A stretch of DNA of 64,000 bases from Rohdeia mirabilis (lineage in GTDB: Bacteria > Planctomycetota > UBA1135 > GCA-002686595): NCBI GenBank assembly GCA_007750655.1, contig CP036290.1, forward strand, positions 3,410,001 through 3,474,000, written 5' to 3'. Made by a program: the position numbers and the translations under genes. Numbering within the stretch: the stretch's first letter is position 1; every line of letters begins with the position of its first letter. This document shows positions 25,252 to 33,547 of the stretch, one piece after another. The notes below the pieces were generated by a model. That model was given only the letters and a program-made list of their open reading frames with translations. It made no database searches and was not told where the DNA came from.

Positions 25252-27354
25252 TCAGCCGCCGACGTACTCCCAGATGGAGAGACTCGGGCCGTAGCCGAGC
25301 AGCGGCGGTGCGGCGGAGGGCACGGCTCCCGCGACATCGATCACCAGGTCCGAGCGCCACACGAGACGCATCGACGTGAAGCGCGGATGGAAGTCGCCGA
25401 TGCGCAGTGGGTGCAGGGCGAGCTGGAAATAGGCGCTGTCCGTCGCCCACTTGGTCAGGCCGTCGGGGCCCACGAGCGGGCGCAATGCGCGGTCCTCGTC
25501 GGTCCGACTCGAGATCATCGCCTCCTCGCGGAACCAGGAGAGCACGCGCGGCCGCAGCACCACGTAGCGCGCGCCCAGCTCGGTCAACTGCTCCGAGAAG
25601 CGCACCGGATCGGACTCGAGCAGCGTGCGCGGCGCCGCGCGGAAGTTGTCCACGCCGACGAAGCTGCCGAAGTTGGTCGAGATCGTGGGTCGGCGCGCGT
25701 GGAACTCGATCAGGTGCCCGTCGCTCCAGCTGGCGAGGACCGCGTAGTCCGGCTCGATCGTCGGTTCGTTCCACGCCCCCGGCGACGGAGTGTTGTCGCG
25801 CATCCACCGCAGGCCGCCGAGAATGTGGTTCCAGCGCACGGCGTTCCCCAGCAACTCCTGGGGCGTGGGACGCAGCGGAATGCGCCCGGCGAACGCGACG
25901 GCCGGAGTCAGGGCGAGCAGCAGGAGCGCGTGTGGGATCCAGGCGGCGCGCTGCGACGCGAAGCGCAGCCACAGGCGGCCGATCTCGAGTCCACCGACAC
26001 CGACCGCGATGGCCATAGGCACGGCGAAGCTGTTCGCGAAGCGGCGCTGTTGGTACGCGAAGAACGCGAAGACGATCAGCGTCAGGAGCAGGACGACGCG
26101 TTCCGGACGCGGGCGCAGCGCCAGGACGAGCGCCGCGAGCGGGAGCGCCATCCACGCGTGACCGAGGTGACCGGTGTAGCCGCCGACGCCGAACACCTGC
26201 TTGCCGCGCATGGGTTGGCTCTCGTCGATGACGAACATGAATTCGTTCGACCGATCCGCCCAACGCACGCCCTCGAGCACCTGGGACACGAAGCCCGGCA
26301 GCACCAGCACGGCGGCGACCAGAGCCAGCGTGCCGTAGAGCGAACGCAGGTCGCGCCGCTCGGTCCGGCGCCCGGCGAGTCCGAAGACGATGAACGGAAC
26401 CGCTGCCGCGCCGAGGGCGCGCGGAACGCCCAGCGACAGGTTGATGAGCGAACCCGGCTGCACCGCGTTCCACGGACTCGACCAGGCCGGGAACACCGTC
26501 ACGAGGGTCGCGATCGCGAAGCAGATCGCGCCGCCCTGCCAGCCGCGATCCGACTCGACCCGGTCGCGCGACAGGGCGCGGTAGGCGAAACCGATGCCGC
26601 ACAGACCGAGCACGACGCCGTGCGCCAACCAGGTCAGGACGCCCAGAGCGCCGGCCAGTCCGACACCGGCCGCGAGCAGCGCCACCTCGATCGGCTCGCG
26701 TGCGACGAGCGCGCGCATGCACAGGGCCAGCTGGAACGCCAGGAACATGGCGGTGGCCACGTGGTGGTCGAGACGCCCCACCTGCGCGTACATCACCGCT
26801 GTCGGTTGGCAGGCGTAGACGGCGCCGGCGGCGAGCGCCCACCACGGCGCCCAGCGCCACAGGTTCGACGTGCGCGGCCCCGACGAAGCGCCGTCGCTCA
26901 CCGAAGGACCGGCGCGATCGCGCGATGCAGCGGCGAGCACCGCCACCACGCACCCCAGGAGTGCCAGCACGCCGATCACCGGTGGCACGTGCACGAGGAT
27001 CGCGTCCACGTCACCCTCGCGGTACCCGCTCATCTCGGGCGACCCGTCGGGCTGGGGATCGGCCAGCACCTCCACCACCGCGGTCAACAGTCCGTCGAAG
27101 AACGTCGGCCACGGGACGGGACTGCCGGTCGGCGCGTTGATGAACGTGTCGTAGGCCGGCACCTGCCCGGTCGCCAGTGCCACTTGCACACGCCGCGCGT
27201 GGTAGGCGCCGTCGAAGTCGTCGATCTGCCAGGACGTGCCGCCCGTCAGCGAACTGCCCGGCGGAACGTGGCAGGCGGGATGGGCCCGGTAGCGCAGGAA
27301 GAAGCACGCGAACGCGACGGCTGCAACAGCCAGGGTCCAGTAGAGCCACTTCAT
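25252..27354 (-). CDS. STT3-like oligosaccharyltransferase (GT-C membrane enzyme)
   Basis: 700 residues, polytopic (roughly 11-13 hydrophobic segments), with the three marks of AglB/PglB/STT3. The first extracytoplasmic loop has DDFDGAYHARR at 45-55 (catalytic DxD-type acid), GRLDHHV at 193-199 carries the second acidic/His motif, and the soluble C-terminal part has ASWSDGHLIEFHARRPTISTNFG around 541-563, a version of the WWDxG acceptor-sequon motif with Ser in place of the second Trp. STT3 enzymes move a lipid-linked glycan to Asn of N-x-S/T. The start overlaps the imidazolonepropionase stop (ATGA). The glycan donor and acceptor proteins are unknown. A non-protein glycosyltransferase of the same fold cannot be excluded. 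Confidence 0.75.
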   Translation of the reverse strand: MKWLYWTLAVAAVAFACFFLRYRAHPACHVPPGSSLTGGTSWQIDDFDGAYHARRVQVALATGQVPAYDTFINAPTGSPVPWPTFFDGLLTAVVEVLADPQPDGSPEMSGYREGDVDAILVHVPPVIGVLALLGCVVAVLAAASRDRAGPSVSDGASSGPRTSNLWRWAPWWALAAGAVYACQPTAVMYAQVGRLDHHVATAMFLAFQLALCMRALVAREPIEVALLAAGVGLAGALGVLTWLAHGVVLGLCGIGFAYRALSRDRVESDRGWQGGAICFAIATLVTVFPAWSSPWNAVQPGSLINLSLGVPRALGAAAVPFIVFGLAGRRTERRDLRSLYGTLALVAAVLVLPGFVSQVLEGVRWADRSNEFMFVIDESQPMRGKQVFGVGGYTGHLGHAWMALPLAALVLALRPRPERVVLLLTLIVFAFFAYQQRRFANSFAVPMAIAVGVGGLEIGRLWLRFASQRAAWIPHALLLLALTPAVAFAGRIPLRPTPQELLGNAVRWNHILGGLRWMRDNTPSPGAWNEPTIEPDYAVLASWSDGHLIEFHARRPTISTNFGSFVGVDNFRAAPRTLLESDPVRFSEQLTELGARYVVLRPRVLSWFREEAMISSRTDEDRALRPLVGPDGLTKWATDSAYFQLALHPLRIGDFHPRFTSMRLVWRSDLVIDVAGAVPSAAPPLLGYGPSLSIWEYVGG

Positions 27355-28790
27355 GCGCGGGCGGGACCGGGTCCCGGACGTTCTTCGAGGCGAGGGGAAC
27401 GTGCTCCGTCGACACGCTCGAGCACGGCGGTGCGTTCGGCCACGAAGGCCGTTCGATCACACACCAGCCTGCCGCGCTTGAGCACCGCACGCACCGGATT
27501 GCGGCCGAACTCGTACACGAGGTGCTCGAGGTTGGGCACGTCGAGGATCAGGAGGTCGGCGTCCTTGCCCGCGTCGAACGTCCCGGCGCGTGCCCCGCGC
27601 CCCACGCTGACGGCCGCGTTCAACGTGGACGCGACCAGGCACTGGGTCGCCGAGAACCGGTAGCGCAGCGCGGACCAGGTCAGGACCTCGGTCATCGACT
27701 GCGTGTAGCACGAGCCCGGGTTGAAGTCGGTCGAGACCACGGGCGCCAGTCCGGCGGCGAGCATGCGCGCCGCGGGAGCCTCGTGCTCCTCCTCGCGCAG
27801 GTAGAGCGGAACGAGCGGGCACAGCACGGGCTGGACGTGGGCGCGCGCCATCGCCTCGAGCGCGGCATCGCTCGTGTGCTCGCAGTGGTCGGCGGTGGCC
27901 GCGGCCAGCTCCGCCGCGAGATCGGCCCCGCCGAGCGGCGTCAGTTGATCCACGTGCATGCGCAGCCCGAGTCCGAGCTCCTGGGCGCGCCGCATGATGC
28001 GCCGCGAGTCGTCGAGTCCGAACGTGTGCGTCTCGGTGAAGATGTCCGCGTAGCTCGCGAGGCCGGACTCGGCCACGGCGGGCAGCATCTCGTCGACGAG
28101 CAGGTCCACGTAGCCCGCGCGGTCGTCGGCGAACTCGGGCGGGAACGCGTGCGCTCCGAGGAACGTGGGCACCAGATCGACGGGGTGCAGCGCACCGGCG
28201 CGGGCGATCGCGCGCAGCGACTTCAGTTCGGACGCGGTGTCGAGTCCGTAGCCGCTCTTGGCTTCGACCGTCGTGGTCCCCTGCTCGAGGAAGCGATCGA
28301 GTCGCACCAACAGCGCGGCGACCAGATCGTCCTCGGCCGTCTCGCGCACGCCGCGCAGGCTCGACAGGATGCCGCCGCCGGCCAGCGCGATCTCGGCGTA
28401 GCTCGCGCCCTGGGTGCGCATCTCGAACTCGGCCTCGCGCGTCCCGGCGAAGACCGGGTGCGTGTGGGCGTCGACGAAGCCCGGCACCACCAGTCCGCCG
28501 CGCGCGTCGAGGCGCTCGCGCGGTTCGTAGCGCGCCGCGAGTTCGGCCTCGGTCCCGACCGCCACCACGCGCCCGCGATCGATCGCGACCGCTCCGCCCG
28601 CGATCCGGTCCACGCGACCGAACGCCGCCCCCGAAACAGCCTCGCTCCCGCGCGGAGTCGCCACCTCGCTCGCCCCGTGGACGAGCAGATCGATCCCTAG
28701 CCGAGCGCCGTCGCGATGCCCGCCGGGGGCGAGTTGAAGCTCGTCCTCGCCCGCACCCGGGTCCTCGTGTCCTGCGCCGCTCGCATGCAT
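27351..28790 (-). CDS. hutI: Imidazolonepropionase
   Basis: Third step of histidine breakdown: hydrolysis of 4-imidazolone-5-propanoate to formiminoglutamate, a zinc amidohydrolase in the cytoplasm. The 479-residue product has the family metal motif DAHTHPVFAGTREAEFEMR (H109, H111), VEAKSGYGL, LGAHAFPPEF, TFGL and the second metal Asp in STDFNPGSCYTQSM. It is about 60 residues longer than usual, mostly an N-terminal tail of 32 residues before GIDLLVHGASEVATP. The ATG used overlaps the sigma factor gene by 94 bases, so the real start may be later, though no good one is visible. No other hut gene is in the window. The stop overlaps the STT3-like start (ATGA). Confidence 0.93.
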   Translation of the reverse strand: MHASGAGHEDPGAGEDELQLAPGGHRDGARLGIDLLVHGASEVATPRGSEAVSGAAFGRVDRIAGGAVAIDRGRVVAVGTEAELAARYEPRERLDARGGLVVPGFVDAHTHPVFAGTREAEFEMRTQGASYAEIALAGGGILSSLRGVRETAEDDLVAALLVRLDRFLEQGTTTVEAKSGYGLDTASELKSLRAIARAGALHPVDLVPTFLGAHAFPPEFADDRAGYVDLLVDEMLPAVAESGLASYADIFTETHTFGLDDSRRIMRRAQELGLGLRMHVDQLTPLGGADLAAELAAATADHCEHTSDAALEAMARAHVQPVLCPLVPLYLREEEHEAPAARMLAAGLAPVVSTDFNPGSCYTQSMTEVLTWSALRYRFSATQCLVASTLNAAVSVGRGARAGTFDAGKDADLLILDVPNLEHLVYEFGRNPVRAVLKRGRLVCDRTAFVAERTAVLERVDGARSPRLEERPGPGPARA

Positions 28791-29518
28791 GGGGCGATTG
28801 TAGGCGCGAGTTCGGTCGCGGGCGCAACGCTGGCCTCGCGGAAGGCGTCGAAGACTTCGCCCATGCGCTTCGCCAGACGCTGGCGGCTGCGGAAGACGAT
28901 CATCTTCATGTTCGGTGCGCGAACGGCGAGTTCCGCGGCCGCACGCCGGTAGTCGAGACCCTTCACCTCGACCAGTTCGAGGGCCTGCTTGTCGCGCTGC
29001 ACCAGTCCGCTCCAGGCGGCGAGGTAGACCTCGAGGAACAGGGCCCACGCGCGTTCGAGTTCGGCGGTCTGCTCGCCCCAGGCCGCGTGGCTCTCGGGTC
29101 CGGGCGCACCGTCGGCCAGCTGCAGGGTCTCCTCCACCAGCGGCGCCATCGCCTTGGCGGCCAGCTTCGAACGCGACCGGCGCACGACGTTGCCCGCGAT
29201 CGTGCGCACCCAGACGCGGAAGCTCGACGCCCCTTCGTCGCGGAACGAACCCGGGTAACGGAAGACGTTGACGAAGGTGTCCTGCAAGAGCTCGCTCGGA
29301 TCGAGTTGGCTCGAGCCCTGGCGCAGCAACGAGTAGATCCAGATCAGGACGTCGCGCTCGGTGTAGGCGTAGAGGCTCTCGAAGTCCTCCTGCGAGCGAC
29401 TGTCCCGGAAGGCCGCCATCAACTCGGTGGCGCGCGCGTCCCAGGCCTCGCGGGAGGTGCCGGCGGGCGGGAGGTTCGGCGCGGTCGGCGGGCGTTGATC
29501 ACTGGTCGGGGCGTCCAT
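28697..29518 (-). CDS. RNA polymerase sigma-70 family (ECF-like) factor
   Basis: 273 residues from ATG 29518. Region 2 reads FESLYAYTERDVLIWIYSLLRQ followed by DPSELLQDTFVNVFRYPGSFR and FRVWVRTIAGNVVRRSRSK, the core-binding and -10-recognition helices. Region 4 is LVEVKGLDYRRAAAELAVRAPNMKMIVFRSRQRLAKRM, the helix-turn-helix for the -35. There is a 40-residue Pro-rich head. The last 30 residues (from MRAAQDTRT) overlap the imidazolonepropionase start and have no sigma match. No anti-sigma gene is adjacent, which is common for stress-type factors of Planctomycetes. Its regulon cannot be read here. Confidence 0.82.
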   Translation of the reverse strand: MDAPTSDQRPPTAPNLPPAGTSREAWDARATELMAAFRDSRSQEDFESLYAYTERDVLIWIYSLLRQGSSQLDPSELLQDTFVNVFRYPGSFRDEGASSFRVWVRTIAGNVVRRSRSKLAAKAMAPLVEETLQLADGAPGPESHAAWGEQTAELERAWALFLEVYLAAWSGLVQRDKQALELVEVKGLDYRRAAAELAVRAPNMKMIVFRSRQRLAKRMGEVFDAFREASVAPATELAPTIAPCMRAAQDTRTRVRARTSFNSPPAGIATALG

Positions 29519-29941
29519 CGGGGAACGCCGGAGCACATGGCGTGCCAGGTGGAGCGCGCGCCCGGCGATCGGGAGCGCGAGAGCCCCGACGCTGGCTCCG
29601 AGCGCCGCCCGGGGCCGTGCAACGCCGCTGCACGACCGCCCCCGGCGACCGGAGAGCCGGCGAGCTGCGGTCGCGCTGTTCGATTCCGCTCGCCGCGGCC
29701 TCGCGGTCCCGCGCGGGGCGGGCGGGGGCCGACCCTGTGGGCGGAACGGCCCGCGGCCCACGCGGTCCGCGCCGCGCGCTCCGATCGCTCTGGCGATCCG
29801 ACCGGCGGTCCGCGTCCTGCACTCCAGATGACGAGGACTCCTGGAGCGGCGCCGGTCCGTCCGACTACTATCTCGCGCCGCGCGCCCCCCGGACGGGCCC
29901 GCGCGACCGCCCGACCCGCCCCAGCGGCCAGGCCGAGCACC
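29519..29941. other. Divergent intergenic region, 423 bases, no gene seen
   Basis: Between the sigma factor gene (minus) and the CorC-like gene (plus). A small inverted repeat (CGTGCA, 7-base loop, TGCACG) lies at 29615-29633. TACTAT at 29866-29871 may be a -10 for the CorC-like gene, giving a leader of roughly 63 bases. Nothing else recognisable. Confidence 0.5.
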
Positions 29942-31309
29942 GTGAACGACACCGAGCCATCCCTAGCCACCGCCGCGATCGCCGTCCCTTCGGCGCTCGT
30001 GGCCTTCTTCCCGACCCTCGACGTCGCGTTCGCGCAGTCGGTCGCCGCCCAGGTGGCCCTCAGCGCGCTGGCCCTGTGCGGCTCGGCGCTGTTCTCGTTC
30101 ACGCGCGTGTCGCTCATGCGCTCGGTCCCCGACCGCGTCCTCGGACCGGTGCCCGAGGGACCGCGACGGATCGCGCTCGAGCGCCACCTCTCCGACGTCG
30201 AGCCGCTGGTGACGAGCGCGGGCGTGCTGCGCGTCTCGTGCGACCTGGCCTTCGTGCTCTTGGTGCTGGGGCTGGCCGCTGGCGGCGAACCTCTGAGCGC
30301 GAGTTCGCTCGGACTGGCCGCCGCGATCGGCATCCCGCTGCTCGCCCTGGCCGTCGAGATCCTCCCCCAGGCCCTGGTCGAGACGCGCGGCGACGGGCTC
30401 CTGCGTCGCTTCCTCGGCACGTTCCACCTGCTGCAGCTGCCGGTCGCGCCGCTCTCGCGTCTGCTGGCGCGCCTGCGTCGCTACGCCTCGCGTCGCAGCG
30501 GTGCACGCACGCGCACCGACGCCACGCGCCGCATCGTCGAGAACCTGCGCGAGGCGGTGAAGGACTCGGACCTCGAGACCGAACTCGACGAACGCGAGCG
30601 CGAGATCATCGAGAACGTGATGGAGTTCCACGACGTGGACGTGGCCGCGATCATGACGCCGCGCACCGAGATCCAGGCCGTCGACGTGGAGAGCGATCTG
30701 CGCAGCGCCATCGCCACGGCCAGCGGCTGCGGACACGGTCGACTGCCCGTCTACCGCGGCAGCCTCGACGAGATCGTCGGCGTGTTCAGCGCGCGCGACG
30801 TGCTGGTCCCGGTCGCGGAGCGTCGCCTCGACGACGTGACGCTCGAGTCGCTGATCCGCCCCACCCTGTTCGTACCCGAGACCAAGCGCGTCAGCGAACT
30901 GCTCGAGGAACTGCGGCGCCAGCGCAGCAAGATCGCGATCGTCGTCGACGAGTACGGCGGAACGGCCGGACTGGTCACCATGAGCGACGTGCTCGCGGAA
31001 CTGGTCGGCGACATCCAGGACGAGTTCGACGACGTCGAGGACGAGGTCGAGATCGTGCGCACGGGCGAGTTCGCGGCCGACGTCCTGGCGTCCGTGCGCG
31101 TCAGCGAGGTCAACGAGGAGCTCGAGATCGAGCTGCCCGAGGAGGGCGACTACGAGACCCTCGGCGGCTTCGTGCTGGCCGAGCTGGGCCGCTTCCCACG
31201 CCGCGGCGAGATCGTGACCCACGGCCCGGTGCGCCTGACCGTGATCGAAGCCAGCGAGCGGCGCGTGCTGAAGCTGGGGCTGGTGTGGAACCAGCCCGAG
31301 AAGGTCTGA
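29942..31309 (+). CDS. CorC/HlyC-type CNNM membrane protein with tandem CBS domains
   Basis: 455 residues from GTG 29942. Residues about 15-165 hold four hydrophobic segments (CNNM/DUF21-like). After the linker TDATRRIVENLREAVKDSD comes the HlyC/CorC hallmark DEREREIIENVMEFHDVDVAAIMTPRTEIQAVD, beginning a CBS pair (about 220-345) that contains GRLPVYRGSLDEIVGVF and IAIVVDEYGGTAGLVTMSDVLAELVGDIQDE. The C-terminal CorC_HlyC domain (TLGGFVLAELGRFPRRGEIV) is complete. The family is linked to Mg/Co efflux or resistance; CBS domains bind adenylates. No regulatory partner adjacent. It is convergent with a lipoprotein gene 42 bases on. Confidence 0.92.
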   Translation: MNDTEPSLATAAIAVPSALVAFFPTLDVAFAQSVAAQVALSALALCGSALFSFTRVSLMRSVPDRVLGPVPEGPRRIALERHLSDVEPLVTSAGVLRVSCDLAFVLLVLGLAAGGEPLSASSLGLAAAIGIPLLALAVEILPQALVETRGDGLLRRFLGTFHLLQLPVAPLSRLLARLRRYASRRSGARTRTDATRRIVENLREAVKDSDLETELDEREREIIENVMEFHDVDVAAIMTPRTEIQAVDVESDLRSAIATASGCGHGRLPVYRGSLDEIVGVFSARDVLVPVAERRLDDVTLESLIRPTLFVPETKRVSELLEELRRQRSKIAIVVDEYGGTAGLVTMSDVLAELVGDIQDEFDDVEDEVEIVRTGEFAADVLASVRVSEVNEELEIELPEEGDYETLGGFVLAELGRFPRRGEIVTHGPVRLTVIEASERRVLKLGLVWNQPEKV

Positions 31310-31351
31310 GCGTTCGGGGCCGCGCCCGCCGGTGAACAACGGCGTCGTGGC

Positions 31352-32599
31352 TCAGCGGTCGGAGTCGGGCGTGGCCGGATCCGAGCGCTCCTTCGAGCCC
31401 GTGTCCCATGTGGCGCGGCGCTGGCGTTCCGATTCCTCGCGTGCCCAGTCGAGGCTGTACTGGATCCGATCCCGCAGGGACGCGTACTGACGCGGGAGCG
31501 TGCGCGGGATCTCGGTCCAGTAGTCCGTGGCCTCGAGCAGCTCGATGCACGCGCGGTAGACCCGCACGGGTTGCACCTCTGCGAGGCCGGAGCCGCCCCA
31601 CGAACGGACCTCGTGACCAGCGCTGATCCAGACGGCGTCGGCCCATTCCCGCATCCACTTCGGGAGGTTCGATTGGAATCTCGAGTCGACGAGCGTGAGG
31701 ACCGCCGTCTCTGCTTCTTCCACGTAGGGAAACTGCCACGTCCCTCCCGCACCCCCCGCACCTCCTCTCGCCTTGTTCGCAAGCCCGAGCACTTCGATGA
31801 CCAGAACCGCCTCCTGGCGCGCCTGGCTCACATCCGCCTCCGTGGTGAGTTCGACCCAGTTGGAAACGGCGACCGCGTCCCCTTCCGTACGCATGACCGC
31901 GCGCACTTGGTAGCTCGCTCCAGGTTCCTTCAGGAGGAACCGCAGGGGTGAGTCCGCCCGAGCCTCGGTGTTCGTGCTCGTATCCGCGCCACCCAGATCG
32001 AGACCGTGGACGAGCGAGGCGCGCACAGCGTGACCGGGCCGAAGGGTGATCGCTGGGGGCCCGTCGCTGCCGTTCGAATCGACGAAGGGATTGATGAGCG
32101 TGAGATCGTGGAGGAACTCAAGTCCGTGCTCCGTGACGCACACGTGCTCGACGCTCCAGAACGAGAGGCCCTGATCGCGGAATTGGACGTACTCGGACGC
32201 GCCCTTCGCCCGTGCCCAGGTTTCGAGATAGAGACCCTCACCTTCGGAGTAGTCGGAGAAAGACCCCCGTGGGAGGACGCACGTCCGAGCGTTCGACTGC
32301 CGGCCAGCGTCACCATCGGCCACGGCGCGAGCCACGATCTCCAACTCGACCACCCCCGCGTACTCGAGATCGGTCGCCGCCGCCGAGAGTTCGAGCACGA
32401 ACGGCACGTCGTCCTGACCGGGCGGAGGCTCCGGGAGCGTCGACGGCGCGGCAGGCGCGACCGGGTCCGCGAGCGGACGGACGCACACCTCGCTGGACCG
32501 GCACGCGGACGCGACCAGCACGACGGCTCCACCCAACAGACCGAGCCCCGCTCGCCGCCATCGCGTGCCTCGGTTCGTCGTCGTTCGCACGTTCAGCAT
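31352..32599 (-). CDS. Putative lipoprotein of unknown function
   Basis: 415 residues from ATG 32599. Basic N-region RGTRWRRAG, hydrophobic core, then lipobox VASACRSSEV with the anchoring Cys at about 33, and a Pro-rich linker PVAPAAPSTLPEPPPG. The body is likely beta-rich (FVLELSAAATDLEYAGVVELEIVARAVADG) with helical end EESERQRRATWDTGS. No catalytic motif found and no family recognised. DNA composition is a little richer in A/T than its neighbours, which suggests a rapidly evolving or recently gained gene. A GCTACGCT box (32606-32611) is 6 bases upstream of the start, implying a leaderless mRNA. Confidence 0.7.
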   Translation of the reverse strand: MLNVRTTTNRGTRWRRAGLGLLGGAVVLVASACRSSEVCVRPLADPVAPAAPSTLPEPPPGQDDVPFVLELSAAATDLEYAGVVELEIVARAVADGDAGRQSNARTCVLPRGSFSDYSEGEGLYLETWARAKGASEYVQFRDQGLSFWSVEHVCVTEHGLEFLHDLTLINPFVDSNGSDGPPAITLRPGHAVRASLVHGLDLGGADTSTNTEARADSPLRFLLKEPGASYQVRAVMRTEGDAVAVSNWVELTTEADVSQARQEAVLVIEVLGLANKARGGAGGAGGTWQFPYVEEAETAVLTLVDSRFQSNLPKWMREWADAVWISAGHEVRSWGGSGLAEVQPVRVYRACIELLEATDYWTEIPRTLPRQYASLRDRIQYSLDWAREESERQRRATWDTGSKERSDPATPDSDR

Positions 32600-32605
32600 G
32601 GCGCG

Positions 32606-32611
32606 AGCGTA
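32606..32611 (-). promoter_or_regulatory. Putative extended -10 box (GCTACGCT)
   Basis: Minus-strand TACGCT preceded by GC, ending 6 bases before the ATG at 32599. Matches the recurrent motif in spacing and composition. Confidence 0.4.
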
Positions 32612-32749
32612 GCTGGACCTCGGTGAGCGCGCCCGTGCCAGCGTCGACCGGACCACGCCGGCCCACGCTCCCAACGGATCACCACCCCACCCGCGACCTC
32701 GGCCCGACCCAGCCGTAGAGTCGGGCGGCGCTCCCGCGTTCGAACACCC

Positions 32750-33547
32750 GTGCCCTCTCCCGCTCTCCTCCTCTCCCGCACCCACTACGGCGAGACCTCG
32801 CTCGTGGCCACCGTGCTGTCGCCGCGCCACGGACGGGTGCGGTTGCTGGCGAAGGGCGCGTACCGATCCACGTCGCGCTTCTTCGGGGTGCTCGACGCGT
32901 TCCACACGCTCGAGCTCGACTGGCGACCGGCGAAGGGCGACGGACTCGCGCTGTTGACCGGCGGGGACTGGCTCCGGCGTCGCCGCGCGATCCCCTCCCA
33001 CGGCGTGGCCTACCGCGCGGCCTGGACGGTGCTCGAGACGGCCAAACTCGTCGCCCGCGACGACCTGCCCGAGCCGCACCTGTTCGAGCTGGCCGAGCGC
33101 GCCCTCGACGAGTTGGACGCGGCGGCGGTACGCGGCGACGAGCGCGGCGCTCGGCTCGTGCGCCTCGCCTTCGACCTTCGGACCCTGCGATCCCTGGGTC
33201 TGGCGCCGGCCCTCGCTCACTGCGCCCACTGCGGTCGCCCCGCCCCGCCGACGCGCTCGGCGGCGGAGACGACCCTCTTCGCCGCGGACCAGGGCGGGCG
33301 CCTGTGCCGCTCCTGCGCGGGTCAGCTGGGTCCCACTGCGAACGCTCCCGCGAACGTCCCCTCGCGTCTGATCGAGTGGACCGCCACACTGCTCGCGAGC
33401 GACGTGGGCCGAGCGGGTGGAACCCAGCCGCCGGGCGCCGCGAGCGACCGCGCGTCGCTGCTCGCCCTCGAACGCCTCGTGGATCGTTTCACCGCCCACC
33501 ACCTCGACGCCGGCCGCAAGAGCCTCGGCGCCGCTCGCACCGCATGA
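32750..33547 (+). CDS. recO: DNA repair protein RecO
   Basis: 265 residues from GTG. RecO loads RecA with RecF and RecR and anneals single strands in the cytoplasm. The OB-fold start ALLLSRTHYGETSLVATVLSPRHGRVRLLAKGAYR is characteristic. The helical middle is followed by a Cys-x2-Cys zinc site CAHCG near 165 and CRSC near 190. Family length is 230-260. A TAGAGT box lies at 32716-32721, 28 bases upstream. The stop overlaps the next gene's start (ATGA), joining repair and envelope lipoproteins in one transcript. Confidence 0.93.
   Translation: MPSPALLLSRTHYGETSLVATVLSPRHGRVRLLAKGAYRSTSRFFGVLDAFHTLELDWRPAKGDGLALLTGGDWLRRRRAIPSHGVAYRAAWTVLETAKLVARDDLPEPHLFELAERALDELDAAAVRGDERGARLVRLAFDLRTLRSLGLAPALAHCAHCGRPAPPTRSAAETTLFAADQGGRLCRSCAGQLGPTANAPANVPSRLIEWTATLLASDVGRAGGTQPPGAASDRASLLALERLVDRFTAHHLDAGRKSLGAARTA

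Noticed and set aside
30480..31339. Antisense ORFs opposite the CorC-like gene
   Set aside because: CBS and CorC motifs are unmistakable on the plus strand.
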